A DNA stretch of 32,492 bases from UBA4744 sp035282865 (GTDB taxonomy: Bacteria > Actinomycetota > Acidimicrobiia > Spongiisociales > UBA4744). The stretch lies in assembly GCA_035282865.1 (NCBI GenBank), contig DATEVB010000160.1:1-32492 (forward strand), read 5' to 3'. The notes beneath the pieces are model-generated. The model was not told the DNA's origin. It saw only the letters and a program-made list of their open reading frames with translations, and searched no databases. Numbering within the stretch: the stretch's first letter is position 1; each line of letters starts with the position of its first letter. A program made the position numbers and the translations under genes. Shown piece by piece: positions 7,667-15,504 of this stretch.

Positions 7667-8842
7667 GTGACGAGCGCCGTGACTAAGCGTCGGACGCAAT
7701 CGAGATACCTAGCCTTCCTGATCCCGGTAGCCGCGGTCGTCGCCGCCCTGCTGATCGGGGCGATCATGCTGGTCGCTCTCGGCGCCAATCCGCTGGAAGG
7801 GTTCCGGGAGTTGATCAAGGGAGCCTTCGGCAGCAAAGACGCACTCATCTCAACCGCATTGAAGGCCACCCCCTTGCTGTTCGTCGGGGTGGGGATCACG
7901 ATCGCTTTTCGCGCCAATGTGATCAACATCGGTGGAGAAGGTCAGATGGTGGCGGGCGCCCTCTTGGCCACGATCACCGCACTCTCGCTGCCGGATCTCC
8001 CGGCGTGGATCATGCTGCCCGCCGTCCTGATCGCCGGCCTCGCCGGAGGAGCCCTCTGGGGAGCCGTTCCCGGCGCGCTGAAGGCCTACTTCGGGGTCAA
8101 CGAGATTCTCAGCACGATCATGCTGAATGTGGTCGCCGTGCAGTTGATGAACTACTTGCTGCGCGGACCATTGATCGATCCGGGTGAGATCGAACGGGGG
8201 ACTCGCATCCCTCAGACAGAACGCCTGCAGGGAGGCGCCGATCTGCCGCTGTTGTTTGGCGACGGCCGCTTCCATATCGGTCCTCTCGTGGCCATCCTGG
8301 CCGCCGTGGCGGCGTACGTCCTCCTCTGGCGCACCCCGCTCGGATACCGGCTGCGGGCGGTCGGATTGAACCCCGACGCATCCAAGTACGCGGGCATCCC
8401 GGTCAAGCGAACCATCGTGCTGGCTTTGACCTTCAGTGGTGCGATGGCCGGGCTGGCCGGAGCGGTCCTGGTATTTGGCAGCGAGAGTCACCGCATGGTA
8501 ACCGACGGGTCAACGGCAGGCTTCACCGGGAGTGCCGGCTTCAACGGGATCGTGGCCGCCCTGTTCGGCGGGCTTCATCCGATCTGGACCATTCCGGCGT
8601 CATTCCTCTTCGGAGGCCTGTTGGTAGGTGGCAACGCCATGCAGCGGGCCGTGCAAGTGCCCTCCGCGTTGATCCTCGCCTTGAACGGACTCGTGGTCGT
8701 GTTTGTGGTGGCAACCGATCGGTATCGCAAGCGCATGCTGGCGAGGGATGTCCGGGTCGACGCGCCTGAACCACTCGCACCTGCGTTTGGTTGGCGGCCG
8801 ACGGACGGGCCGGCACCGTCCGGTGAGGGAGACACCTCGTGA
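7667..8842 (+). CDS. nupP: Nucleoside/purine ABC importer permease (NupP/BmpA system type)
   Basis: 391 residues of the BPD_transp_2 permease family, with about nine or ten hydrophobic segments beginning near residue 13 (YLAFLIPVAAVVAALLIG). Family signatures include GITIAFRANVINIGGEGQM (near 76-94), VNEILSTIMLNVVA and the cytoplasmic coupling region TPLGYRLRAVGLNP (near 223). The start is GTG 7667, with GGAGGGAG about ten bases upstream. The hydrophilic C-terminal tail is Pro/Ala-rich. It overlaps the second permease by four bases (GTGA). Its partners are the permease, BmpA-type lipoprotein and double ATPase that follow. Characterised homologues import purine nucleosides; autoinducer-2 or sugar uptake are less likely given the BmpA-type binding protein. 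Confidence 0.9.
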   Translation: MTSAVTKRRTQSRYLAFLIPVAAVVAALLIGAIMLVALGANPLEGFRELIKGAFGSKDALISTALKATPLLFVGVGITIAFRANVINIGGEGQMVAGALLATITALSLPDLPAWIMLPAVLIAGLAGGALWGAVPGALKAYFGVNEILSTIMLNVVAVQLMNYLLRGPLIDPGEIERGTRIPQTERLQGGADLPLLFGDGRFHIGPLVAILAAVAAYVLLWRTPLGYRLRAVGLNPDASKYAGIPVKRTIVLALTFSGAMAGLAGAVLVFGSESHRMVTDGSTAGFTGSAGFNGIVAALFGGLHPIWTIPASFLFGGLLVGGNAMQRAVQVPSALILALNGLVVVFVVATDRYRKRMLARDVRVDAPEPLAPAFGWRPTDGPAPSGEGDTS

Positions 8843-9771
8843 GCGACTTCTTCACCACCGCCGTGCTGGTAGCAACTGCGGCCTCCGGTGTCCGCTTGGC
8901 CGTTCCACTGCTCTTTGCGTCCCTTGGCGAAACGTTCGGGCAACGAAGCGGGGTGTTGAACCTCGGCGTCGACGGCGTCATGCTGCTCGGAGCGTTCGGC
9001 GGGTATTACGCGGTGCTGAAAACGGGAAACGTGTGGCTGGGGTTGCTCATCGGCATCGTGGTTGGTTTGCTGCTGGGCGTGGTTTCGGCTGTGATCTCGG
9101 TCACGCTGCGGGCCGAGCAGGGGATCAGCGGTATCGGCATCTACCTCTTCGGCCTGGGAATGAGCGACCTGCTGTTTCAGAAGCTGGTCGGCACCCCGCT
9201 GCCGATCACCAAGTTCCCCAAACTCAACATCCCCCGCCTCAGCGACATCCCGGTCATCGGTGAGCTGCTGTTCCAGCACAGCATCGTCGTCTACCTCGCC
9301 TTCCTGGCCGTACCGGTCGGCATGTACATAATCAACAAGACGACCTTCGGGATGAACATCCGGGCGGTGGGCGAGAACCCGGAAGCCGCCGATAGCCTGG
9401 GGGTCAGCGTCAGCCGGATCCGCTACGCAACCGTCATCATCGGCGGCACGCTGGCCGGCGTGGCCGGAGCGTCCTTAGCCATCGACCTGGGTATCTTCCA
9501 GCAGAACCTCACCAACGCTCAGGGGTTCATCGCCATCGCCCTGGTCTACTTCGGCGCCTGGCGGCCGGTCGGCGTGATGCTGGGATCGTTGCTGTACGGA
9601 TTCGTCAACGCCATCGTGCTGCAGCTCAAGACGCTGGCCATCATCCCGCCCGACCAGTCGAACTTCGCCGCCATGGCCCCGGCCATCATCACGATTCTGG
9701 CGCTGGTGATCGTCGCGCGTCGCTTCAAGGCACCGGCGGCTCTCACTAAGCCGTATTCACGAGGAGAATGA
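8839..9771 (+). CDS. nupQ: Nucleoside/purine ABC importer permease (NupQ type)
   Basis: 310 residues, the usual length for the second, shorter permease of BmpA/Nup importers. It has multiple membrane segments. The N-terminal signature LASLGETFGQRSGVLNLGVDG in part (SLGETFGQRSGVLNLGVDG, near residues 30-48) is typical, as is the coupling loop TTFGMNIRAVGENPEAADSL (near 168-187). The GTG start overlaps the upstream permease stop by four bases, indicating coupled translation and a heterodimeric channel. The lipoprotein gene begins 35 bases after its stop. Confidence 0.9.
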   Translation: MSDFFTTAVLVATAASGVRLAVPLLFASLGETFGQRSGVLNLGVDGVMLLGAFGGYYAVLKTGNVWLGLLIGIVVGLLLGVVSAVISVTLRAEQGISGIGIYLFGLGMSDLLFQKLVGTPLPITKFPKLNIPRLSDIPVIGELLFQHSIVVYLAFLAVPVGMYIINKTTFGMNIRAVGENPEAADSLGVSVSRIRYATVIIGGTLAGVAGASLAIDLGIFQQNLTNAQGFIAIALVYFGAWRPVGVMLGSLLYGFVNAIVLQLKTLAIIPPDQSNFAAMAPAIITILALVIVARRFKAPAALTKPYSRGE

Positions 9772-9806
9772 ACCAGGACCATGCGGTCCACGATGAAGGA
9801 GGAACG

Positions 9807-10859
9807 TTGAAGAAGCACAGATTGACCAAACTGATCGTCGTGCTGGCATTGGCCCTGGTGGCTGCTGCCTGCGGAGACGTCGATACAACGACGACGGCCG
9901 GCGAGGCCGAAACAACAACAACGGCCGGCGAGGCCGAAGCAACAACGACGACGGCCGCCGAAGCCGAGCCGTTCCGCATTGCCATCGTGGCGCCGTCAGC
10001 GTCCAACGACCTGGCGTTCACCCAGTCGATCGTCGATGCGGTCAACGTGATCAAAAGCGAAATGGGCAATGTCGACTTGCAGGTAACCGACGGCACTTTC
10101 GTGGTTGAAGATGCCGCCGCCGCCATCCGCGCTTACGCGGACAGCGGAGTAGATCTGGTGATCGCCCACGGATCCCAGTACGGCGGCTCGCTACAGGAGA
10201 TCGCTCCCGACTTCCCCGACACTTCGTTCGCCTGGGGCACCGCGGCGGACACCTTTGGTTTGTCCAATGTGTTCGCTTATGAAGCTGCTTCAGACGAAGG
10301 CGGCTATGTCATGGGTGTCATGGGTGCCGCGCTGAGCGAGAGCAACGTGATCGGCATTGTCGGACCGGTCGAGGTTGGTGACGCCAAGCTCTACGTCGAC
10401 GGTTTCAAGGCCGGCGTGCTGGCTCAGAACCCCGATGCGGAGGTACTGGTGAACTACACCGACTCCTTCAGCGACGTGGCGCTGGCTTCCGAAGCAGCCC
10501 AAGCCCAGGCCGCCAACGGAGCAGACGTCATGTCGGGAACTGCCCAGATGGTGGTCGGAGCGGTCACGGTGGCCAGTGATCAGGGGATCCTCTGGTTCGG
10601 CACCCAGGCCAACCAAACCAGCCTGGCTCCCAACATCGTGGTGGCCTCCCAGGTCTATCACTGGGAAGTGGTGCTGCGCGACATCATCGCCAAGATCGAA
10701 GCAGGGACGCCGGGCGGCGAGTATTTCAAGATCGATCTCGCCAACGGAGGAGAGGTCATCGAGTACAACGATGGCTTCGACCTTCCCGCCGATGTACGGC
10801 AACTGGGTGAGGATGCGATCGCCGGCATCAAAGACGGCTCGATCACAACCGGCAGCTAG
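9807..10859 (+). CDS. nupN: BmpA/PnrA-family nucleoside-binding lipoprotein
   Basis: Substrate-binding component of the importer, 350 residues, anchored outside the membrane. I set the start at TTG 9807, because AAGGAGG lies four to five bases upstream and the protein then opens with a perfect lipoprotein signal: MKKHR, a hydrophobic run, and lipobox AAAC with the lipidated Cys22. An ATG at 9768 in frame would put 13 polar residues ahead of it. Residues 27-54 form a flexible linker of three near-identical Thr-rich repeats (TTTTAGEAE). The binding domain follows (PFRIAIVAPSASNDLAFTQS; family features IAHGSQYGG and GTQANQTSLAP). In relatives the ligand is a purine nucleoside. It lies between the permeases and, after a structured 190-base gap, the ATPase. 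Confidence 0.88.
   Translation: MKKHRLTKLIVVLALALVAAACGDVDTTTTAGEAETTTTAGEAEATTTTAAEAEPFRIAIVAPSASNDLAFTQSIVDAVNVIKSEMGNVDLQVTDGTFVVEDAAAAIRAYADSGVDLVIAHGSQYGGSLQEIAPDFPDTSFAWGTAADTFGLSNVFAYEAASDEGGYVMGVMGAALSESNVIGIVGPVEVGDAKLYVDGFKAGVLAQNPDAEVLVNYTDSFSDVALASEAAQAQAANGADVMSGTAQMVVGAVTVASDQGILWFGTQANQTSLAPNIVVASQVYHWEVVLRDIIAKIEAGTPGGEYFKIDLANGGEVIEYNDGFDLPADVRQLGEDAIAGIKDGSITTGS
9885..9968 (+). repeat. 27-bp in-frame tandem repeat in the lipoprotein linker
   Basis: Two 27-base units (9885-9911, 9912-9938) and a 30-base variant (9939-9968) encode TTTTAGEAE, TTTTAGEAE and ATTTTAAEAE. The unit length keeps the reading frame, so copy number could change linker length without breaking the protein. 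Thr/Ala/Glu linkers after the lipobox are common in actinobacterial binding proteins and place the domain away from the membrane. Confidence 0.8.
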
Positions 10860-10906
10860 GAGAATCGGGCAACCATCAGGAAGGAAGAGAGCTGGTGAGG
10901 GAAATA

Positions 10907-11029
10907 GTACCAGGTGTTTCGCACTTGGTACCGCCGCTTCTCGCGACCAACTCGCCCCGGGGCGAGCATGGCTCGAGTTTCCCTCCGCCTGAGCATGAGC
11001 CGGAGCCGGGGGACCCGACCGTCCCCCGG
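10907..11029 (+). other. Cluster of three hairpins between lipoprotein and ATPase genes
   Basis: Three strong inverted repeats lie in the 190-base gap. GTACCAGGTG (10907-10916) pairs with CACTTGGTAC (10922-10931), with one mismatch. CTCGCCCCGGGGCGAG (10951-10966) is a perfect palindrome. CCGGGGGAC (11006-11014) pairs perfectly with GTCCCCCGG (11021-11029). No U-run follows any of them, so simple intrinsic termination is not indicated. Stabilising the abundant binding-protein mRNA and lowering ATPase expression is a known use of such hairpins in ABC operons. A structured regulatory RNA is the alternative. I do not recognise a known riboswitch. Confidence 0.5.
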
Positions 11030-11049
11030 ATCCCCGACGAGGTGACACC

Positions 11050-12579
11050 GTGACCGATGTCCCGATGCTGGAAATGCGGGGGATCACCAAGCGCTTCCCC
11101 GGTGTCCTGGCCAACGATGCGGTGGACTTCGACCTGAAGGCGGGCGAGGTCCACACATTGCTCGGTGAGAACGGTGCCGGCAAGAGCACGCTGATGAAGA
11201 TCCTCTACGGGCTCTACCAACCTGATGAGGGTGAGATCCTTCTCAACGGCGCCGTTATCGAGATCCACAGTCCCACGCAGGCCATCGAACACAACATCGG
11301 AATGATCCACCAGCACTTCATGATGGTCGAGACGCTGACCGTGGCTGAGAATGTTGCTCTGGGCTTGCCTTCGAACCGGGGGTTCCGCACCGATCTCGAC
11401 GCCGTTTCCGAACGCATCACCGAACTCGGCCGGAGATACGGTCTCCGTATCGACCCCGAGGCAATCGTCTGGCAGCTCTCCGTAGGTCAGAAGCAGCGAG
11501 TGGAGATCATCAAGGCACTCTTCCGCAATGCCAATCTGCTCATCCTCGATGAACCGACCGCGGTGCTCACCCCACAGGAGGTGGACCAGTTGTTTGTGAC
11601 CCTGCGCCAGATGACCGACGACGGCCGGGGCTTGATCTTCATCTCCCACAAACTGCACGAGGTGCTGGCGCTCAGTGACCGGATCACGGTACTCAGACAA
11701 GGTCGCATCACAGGGCAGGTGCCGGTGGAAGGAGCCACCCGGGAAGGCCTGGCCCGGATGATGGTGGGACGCGAGGTGAAGCTGGCCCCGGACAAGCCCA
11801 CCGTTGCTCCGGGCCAACCACGACTCCGCATCAAGGGCCTGACGGTGACCGGCGACCGGGGCGACGAAGCCATTCGCAGCCTCGATCTCGAAGTCCGGGG
11901 CGGAGAAATCCTCGGCATTGCCGGCGTGTCCGGCAACGGCCAGCGCGAATTGGCGGAAACCATCGGTGGCCTGCGGGAGCCGACGGGTGGAGCCATCTTC
12001 ATCGACGACACGGATGTGGCCGGAAAGGTCCCGGCCGAGGTCCGGGCGGCCGGTCTGTCCTACGTGCCGGAGGGTCGCATGAAGAACGGCTGCATCGGTG
12101 AGTTCACGGTTGCGGAGAATCTCCTCCTGGTCGATCACAAGGATCGGAGATTCGTCAAGCGGGGCCTGTTCGATTTCGGGGCCATCAAGGAGCACGCCGC
12201 CCAGTTGGTCAAGCAGTACGCCGTCAAGACGCCGACGCTGGATACCACCGCCCGCAGCCTGTCGGGCGGAAACATCCAGAAGTTGATCCTGGCCCGGGAG
12301 ATCTCCGGTACTCCCAAGGTGCTGGTGGCATCCCAACCCGCCCGCGGTGTCGACATCGGCGCCGCCGAGTACATCCACGAACGGCTCGTCGAACAGCGGG
12401 CTGAGAACACCGCCATCCTGATGATCTCCGAAGACCTCGACGAGATCTTCGGCCTCTCGGATCGGATTGCCGTGATCTACGAGGGACAGATCATGGGGAT
12501 CGTCGACCCGGGAGCCGTTACCCGCGAGGAGATCGGGTTGATGATGGCGGGAGTCCGGCCCGAAGCCGTGACCGGCTGA
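11050..12579 (+). CDS. nupO: Double-domain ABC ATPase of the nucleoside importer (NupO type)
   Basis: 509 residues with two nucleotide-binding domains in tandem, as in sugar and nucleoside CUT2/BmpA-type systems. Domain 1 has Walker A GENGAGKST (near 39), signature LSVGQKQRVE and Walker B LLILDEPTAVL. Domain 2 has a degenerate Walker A (GVSGNGQRE, near 297), signature LSGGNIQKL and a changed Walker B (VLVASQPARGVD), the usual asymmetry of this family. The start is GTG 11050, with a GAGGTG-type site upstream. It completes the importer, and its stop lies one base from the convergent metZ stop. Confidence 0.92.
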   Translation: MTDVPMLEMRGITKRFPGVLANDAVDFDLKAGEVHTLLGENGAGKSTLMKILYGLYQPDEGEILLNGAVIEIHSPTQAIEHNIGMIHQHFMMVETLTVAENVALGLPSNRGFRTDLDAVSERITELGRRYGLRIDPEAIVWQLSVGQKQRVEIIKALFRNANLLILDEPTAVLTPQEVDQLFVTLRQMTDDGRGLIFISHKLHEVLALSDRITVLRQGRITGQVPVEGATREGLARMMVGREVKLAPDKPTVAPGQPRLRIKGLTVTGDRGDEAIRSLDLEVRGGEILGIAGVSGNGQRELAETIGGLREPTGGAIFIDDTDVAGKVPAEVRAAGLSYVPEGRMKNGCIGEFTVAENLLLVDHKDRRFVKRGLFDFGAIKEHAAQLVKQYAVKTPTLDTTARSLSGGNIQKLILAREISGTPKVLVASQPARGVDIGAAEYIHERLVEQRAENTAILMISEDLDEIFGLSDRIAVIYEGQIMGIVDPGAVTREEIGLMMAGVRPEAVTG

Positions 12580-12580
12580 C

Positions 12581-13753
12581 TCAGGCGCCCAGAGCCTGAG
12601 CGAGGTCCTCTTTCAGGTCCTCGACGTCCTCCAGCCCGATCGACAGCCGGACAAACCCGTCCGAGATACCTACCGCGGCCCGCTCCTCCGGGGTCAACCG
12701 CGAGTGCGTTGTAGTCGCAGGGTGGGTTGCGAGACTCTTGGCATCACCTAGGTTGTTGGAGATGTCGAAGAACCGGAGGGCGTTCATGAACCGGAAGGCG
12801 GCCGCCCGGCCACCGTCGATCTCGACCGCCACCATGGAACCTCCACCGGACATCTGCCGGCGGGCCAGCTCGACCTGTGGATGTCCGTCCGCGGTCGGAT
12901 AACGCGTCTCGAGTACTCCCGGCCGACTCTGTAGAAAAGCGGCCAGCTCGGCTGCGGTTCGCGATTGCTGGGCGACCCTCAGATCGAGGGTCTCGAGGCT
13001 CTTGGCGAGGATCCAGGCGGTGAAAGGGCTCATGGTTGGACCGGTATGGCGCTGAAATTCCTTGAACGGCCCATCGATGTACTGTGCCGATCCGAGGACC
13101 GCTCCGCCCATGGTCCGACCTTGCCCGTCCAGGTGCTTGGTCGTCGAGTAAACGACCACGTCGGCACCGAGCTCAATGGGCCGCTGGAGGACCGGCGTCG
13201 CAAACACATTGTCGGCAACGACCAATGCTCGTGCGGCGCGGGCCCTCTCAACCACCGCCGCGATATCGACGATCTCCAACAAAGGATTCGAGGGGGTCTC
13301 GAGAAACACCATCTTGGTTGGAGTCGTCAGGGCGGCTTCCCAGGCGTCGAGATCGCGCCCGTCGACCAGTTCGGTATCGATACCCCAGCGTGGCAGCAGC
13401 GTGCCCAACACCGCCAGAGTGGATCCAAACAGCGAACGCGACGCGACGACCCGGTCCCCGGCCTCCAGGTTGCAGGCCAGCGCGGCAAACACCGCCGCCA
13501 TCCCGCTGGCCGTCGCCCGGCAAGCCTCCGCCCCGTCCAGCAACCGCAATCGCTCCTCGAATACCGAAACCGTGGGATTCCCGTAGCGACTGTAGATATA
13601 GCCGTCGATATCGCCCTTGAAGGTTGCGGCAGCCTCTTCGGCAGTCTCGTACACATAGCCGGAGGTCAGGTAGAGCGCCTCGGCTGTTTCGCCGAAGGAG
13701 GACCGTTCCAGGCCGCCTCGCACTTGGTTCGTCTTTGGTCGCAGTTCGCTCAT
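12581..13753 (-). CDS. metZ: O-succinylhomoserine (or O-acetylhomoserine) sulfhydrylase MetZ
   Basis: 390 residues, a Cys/Met-metabolism PLP enzyme. The PLP lysine is K206 in STTKHLDGQGRTMGG; SRYGNPT, SGMAAVFAAL and the C-terminal SIGLEDVEDL are family features. The N-terminus (RPKTNQVRGGLERSSFGET) is of the MetZ type, which makes homocysteine directly from an acylated homoserine and sulfide. I chose ATG 13753, with GGAGGA four bases upstream; an alternative ATG at 13771 would translate the ribosome site. Because the acyltransferase encoded nearby is a MetX homologue, the physiological donor here may be O-acetylhomoserine. It stands alone, divergent from lysA, and no riboswitch was seen in its 88-base upstream gap. 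Confidence 0.88.
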   Translation of the reverse strand: MSELRPKTNQVRGGLERSSFGETAEALYLTSGYVYETAEEAAATFKGDIDGYIYSRYGNPTVSVFEERLRLLDGAEACRATASGMAAVFAALACNLEAGDRVVASRSLFGSTLAVLGTLLPRWGIDTELVDGRDLDAWEAALTTPTKMVFLETPSNPLLEIVDIAAVVERARAARALVVADNVFATPVLQRPIELGADVVVYSTTKHLDGQGRTMGGAVLGSAQYIDGPFKEFQRHTGPTMSPFTAWILAKSLETLDLRVAQQSRTAAELAAFLQSRPGVLETRYPTADGHPQVELARRQMSGGGSMVAVEIDGGRAAAFRFMNALRFFDISNNLGDAKSLATHPATTTHSRLTPEERAAVGISDGFVRLSIGLEDVEDLKEDLAQALGA

Positions 13754-13827
13754 CGGTTCCTCCGGCGGCAACGGTACTAGAAGCCCGACTCCCCCAACCT
13801 ATCCCACCGGGGGGCCTGGTCTCCCGG

Positions 13828-13833
13828 TACGCT
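13828..13833 (+). promoter_or_regulatory. Candidate -10 element for leaderless lysA mRNA
   Basis: TACGCT fits the actinobacterial TANNNT pattern and ends eight bases before the lysA ATG, the spacing expected if transcription starts at or next to the start codon. No convincing -35 lies upstream, so this is only a candidate. Confidence 0.3.
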
Positions 13834-13841
13834 ATCTTGCC

Positions 13842-15113
13842 ATGGCCGCCCCACTGCCCCGCCTTCTCCTGCCAGACAACAGTGTCATCGATGACGGCCG
13901 CCTGTCGATCGGGGGGTGCGACACCCTGGGGCTGGCCGCTCAGTTCGGCACTCCGCTGTTCGTTTACGACGAAGAGCATCTCCGGGCTCGCTGTCGGGAG
14001 GCGGTGGCAACGTTCGGCGACGGGGTCGCCTACGCCACCAAGGCGTTTCTCTGTAAAGCCATGGCCCGCCTGGCCCACCGGGAGGGCATGCACCTCGACG
14101 TTGCCACCGGCGGCGAGCTGTGGATAGCACTCGAGGCCGGGGTTCCGGCGCCAAGCCTGGTGTTGCATGGCAACAACAAATCGCCGGTCGAGCTGGCCAT
14201 GGCGCTCGAGGCGGGCGTCGGCAGGATCGTGGTGGATTCTTTCGACGAACTGCACCGTCTGGAGGGCCTGGCGGCCGGTCGTCGACAGCCGGTCCGGGTG
14301 CTGATCCGCATCACGCCGGGGGTCGAGGCCCACACCCACGAATTCGTGTCCACCGGCCAAGACGACACCAAATTCGGGTTTACCGTTTCGACCGGAGCCG
14401 CCGAACGGGCCATCGACCGGGCGAGGTCGTCGCCGGTGCTGGAACTGGTGGGATTGCATGCTCACATCGGCAGCCAGGTCTTCCGTCTGGCCTCCTTCGA
14501 AGAAGCCGCCCGGGTGGTGGCCCGGGTGGCCGCACCCTACGACCTGTCGGAGTTGTCGCTGGGAGGCGGTCTGGGCGTGCCATATGTCGAAGGCGAGACC
14601 TCCCCGTCGATCGCGGAATGGGGGCAGGCCATCATCGCGGCCTGCCGGGACGAAGGCGTCACCGGCAGGGTAACGGCCGAACCGGGACGGGCCATCGTGG
14701 CTGCCGCGGCGGTGACCCTCTACACGGCGGGCACCGTCAAGGAAATCCCGGAAATCCGAACCTACGTGGCGGTGGATGGGGGGATGAGTGACAACCCGCG
14801 ACCGGTGCTGTACGGCAGCGGCTACGAGGCTTTTCTTCCCCGCGCCGCCGACGCGCCCCGCACCCGGGCGGCGCGGATCGTCGGTAAACACTGCGAATCA
14901 GGCGACGTGCTGGTCCGGGAGGCCTGGGTGCCCCACGACCTGGCCGTCGGCGATGTGCTGGCAACGCCGGTGACCGGCGCTTACGGCCACTCGATGGGCT
15001 CCAACTACAACAAGGTGCTGCGACCGGCGGTGGTGTTCTGCAGTGACGGCAACGCCCGCCTGGTGGTTCGCCGGGAAACCTACGAGGACCTGCTGATCAC
15101 GGACGTCGGGTGA
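13842..15113 (+). CDS. lysA: Diaminopimelate decarboxylase LysA
   Basis: 423 residues, fold-type III PLP decarboxylase, last step of lysine synthesis from meso-diaminopimelate. The PLP lysine is K67 (YATKAFLCKA). Other landmarks are GQDDTKFGF, HAHIGSQ, the glycine-rich phosphate loop SLGGGLGVPY, TAEPGRAIV, and the active-site cysteine motif CESGDVL near residue 350. Length and motif order are normal. No ribosome site precedes ATG 13842, but a -10-like TACGCT lies eight bases before it, so the message may be leaderless. It sits between two methionine genes, which fits an aspartate-family grouping but not a shared operon, since metZ is divergent and metY has its own promoter. Confidence 0.93.
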   Translation: MAAPLPRLLLPDNSVIDDGRLSIGGCDTLGLAAQFGTPLFVYDEEHLRARCREAVATFGDGVAYATKAFLCKAMARLAHREGMHLDVATGGELWIALEAGVPAPSLVLHGNNKSPVELAMALEAGVGRIVVDSFDELHRLEGLAAGRRQPVRVLIRITPGVEAHTHEFVSTGQDDTKFGFTVSTGAAERAIDRARSSPVLELVGLHAHIGSQVFRLASFEEAARVVARVAAPYDLSELSLGGGLGVPYVEGETSPSIAEWGQAIIAACRDEGVTGRVTAEPGRAIVAAAAVTLYTAGTVKEIPEIRTYVAVDGGMSDNPRPVLYGSGYEAFLPRAADAPRTRAARIVGKHCESGDVLVREAWVPHDLAVGDVLATPVTGAYGHSMGSNYNKVLRPAVVFCSDGNARLVVRRETYEDLLITDVG

Positions 15114-15200
15114 CGGGATTCTCTTCTGTCCGGCTTCGGCTTGGTCCTCGGAGCCGGAGCGGGCGACCATGCTGCGCCGCGCCGATCGCCTATAAACCCC

Positions 15201-15229
15201 TTGACATTGGCGCACCCACCACCTAGAAA
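15201..15229 (+). promoter_or_regulatory. Housekeeping-type promoter of the SAM riboswitch/metYX transcript
   Basis: TTGACA (15201-15206) is a perfect -35. After a 17-base spacer, TAGAAA (15224-15229) matches the -10 consensus at four of six positions. Transcription would begin near 15236, about 50 bases before the riboswitch aptamer. The 87 bases between the lysA stop and this promoter hold only a weak hairpin (TCCGGCT 15129-15135 with AGCCGGA 15152-15158) without a U-run, a possible lysA terminator. Confidence 0.65.
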
Positions 15230-15284
15230 CAACCTTCAAGCAAGACGGAAGGATCTCGCTCAAGCCACGACGAACCCGACGACA

Positions 15285-15397
15285 CGTATTCATCCAGAAA
15301 GGTGGAGGGAACAGGCCCTACGAAACCTTGGCAACCATCTCGACCATGAGAACGGTGCCAATTCCTGCCCGTCGCGTAGACGGGGGAGATGAGGACG
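15285..15397 (+). ncRNA. SAM-I (S-box) riboswitch aptamer
   Basis: The conserved S-box core is legible in order: AGAAAGGTGGAGGGAACAGG, CCCTACGAAACCTTGGCAAC, CGGTGCCAATTCC and GGAGATGAGGACG. The closing P1 stem forms between 15285-15294 and 15388-15397 with nine of ten pairs, one a G-T. Binding of S-adenosylmethionine should stabilise P1 and switch the downstream terminator on, shutting off metY-metX. The order and wording of the conserved blocks fit SAM-I better than SAM-IV, the class often met in actinobacteria; a covariance-model search would settle this. Confidence 0.88.
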
Positions 15398-15415
15398 AAC
15401 GCGACCAACGTCGTG

Positions 15416-15453
15416 ACCGCCTCTCCACAACTGGATGCAGGCGGTTTCTTTGT
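15416..15453 (+). terminator. Intrinsic terminator of the riboswitch expression platform
   Basis: ACCGCCT (15416-15422) pairs perfectly with AGGCGGT (15439-15445) around a 16-base loop, followed by TTCTTTGT. It starts 19 bases after the aptamer's P1 stem and ends 51 bases before metY, the position expected for SAM-controlled attenuation. Confidence 0.7.
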
Positions 15454-15504
15454 CAGAACCCCTCTGCCTCCGGTGTGGCCACAACAACGAACGGAGAGGG
15501 AGCT

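Noticed and set aside
13248..14891. A 547-codon minus-strand frame spanning lysA and part of metZ
   Set aside because: It crosses two genes with clear motifs in other frames and has no coherent domain of its own.
15328..15504. Upstream ATG 15328 as the metY start
   Set aside because: The extension would read through the riboswitch core and terminator; ATG 15505 has a strong ribosome site and begins at the conserved N-terminus.
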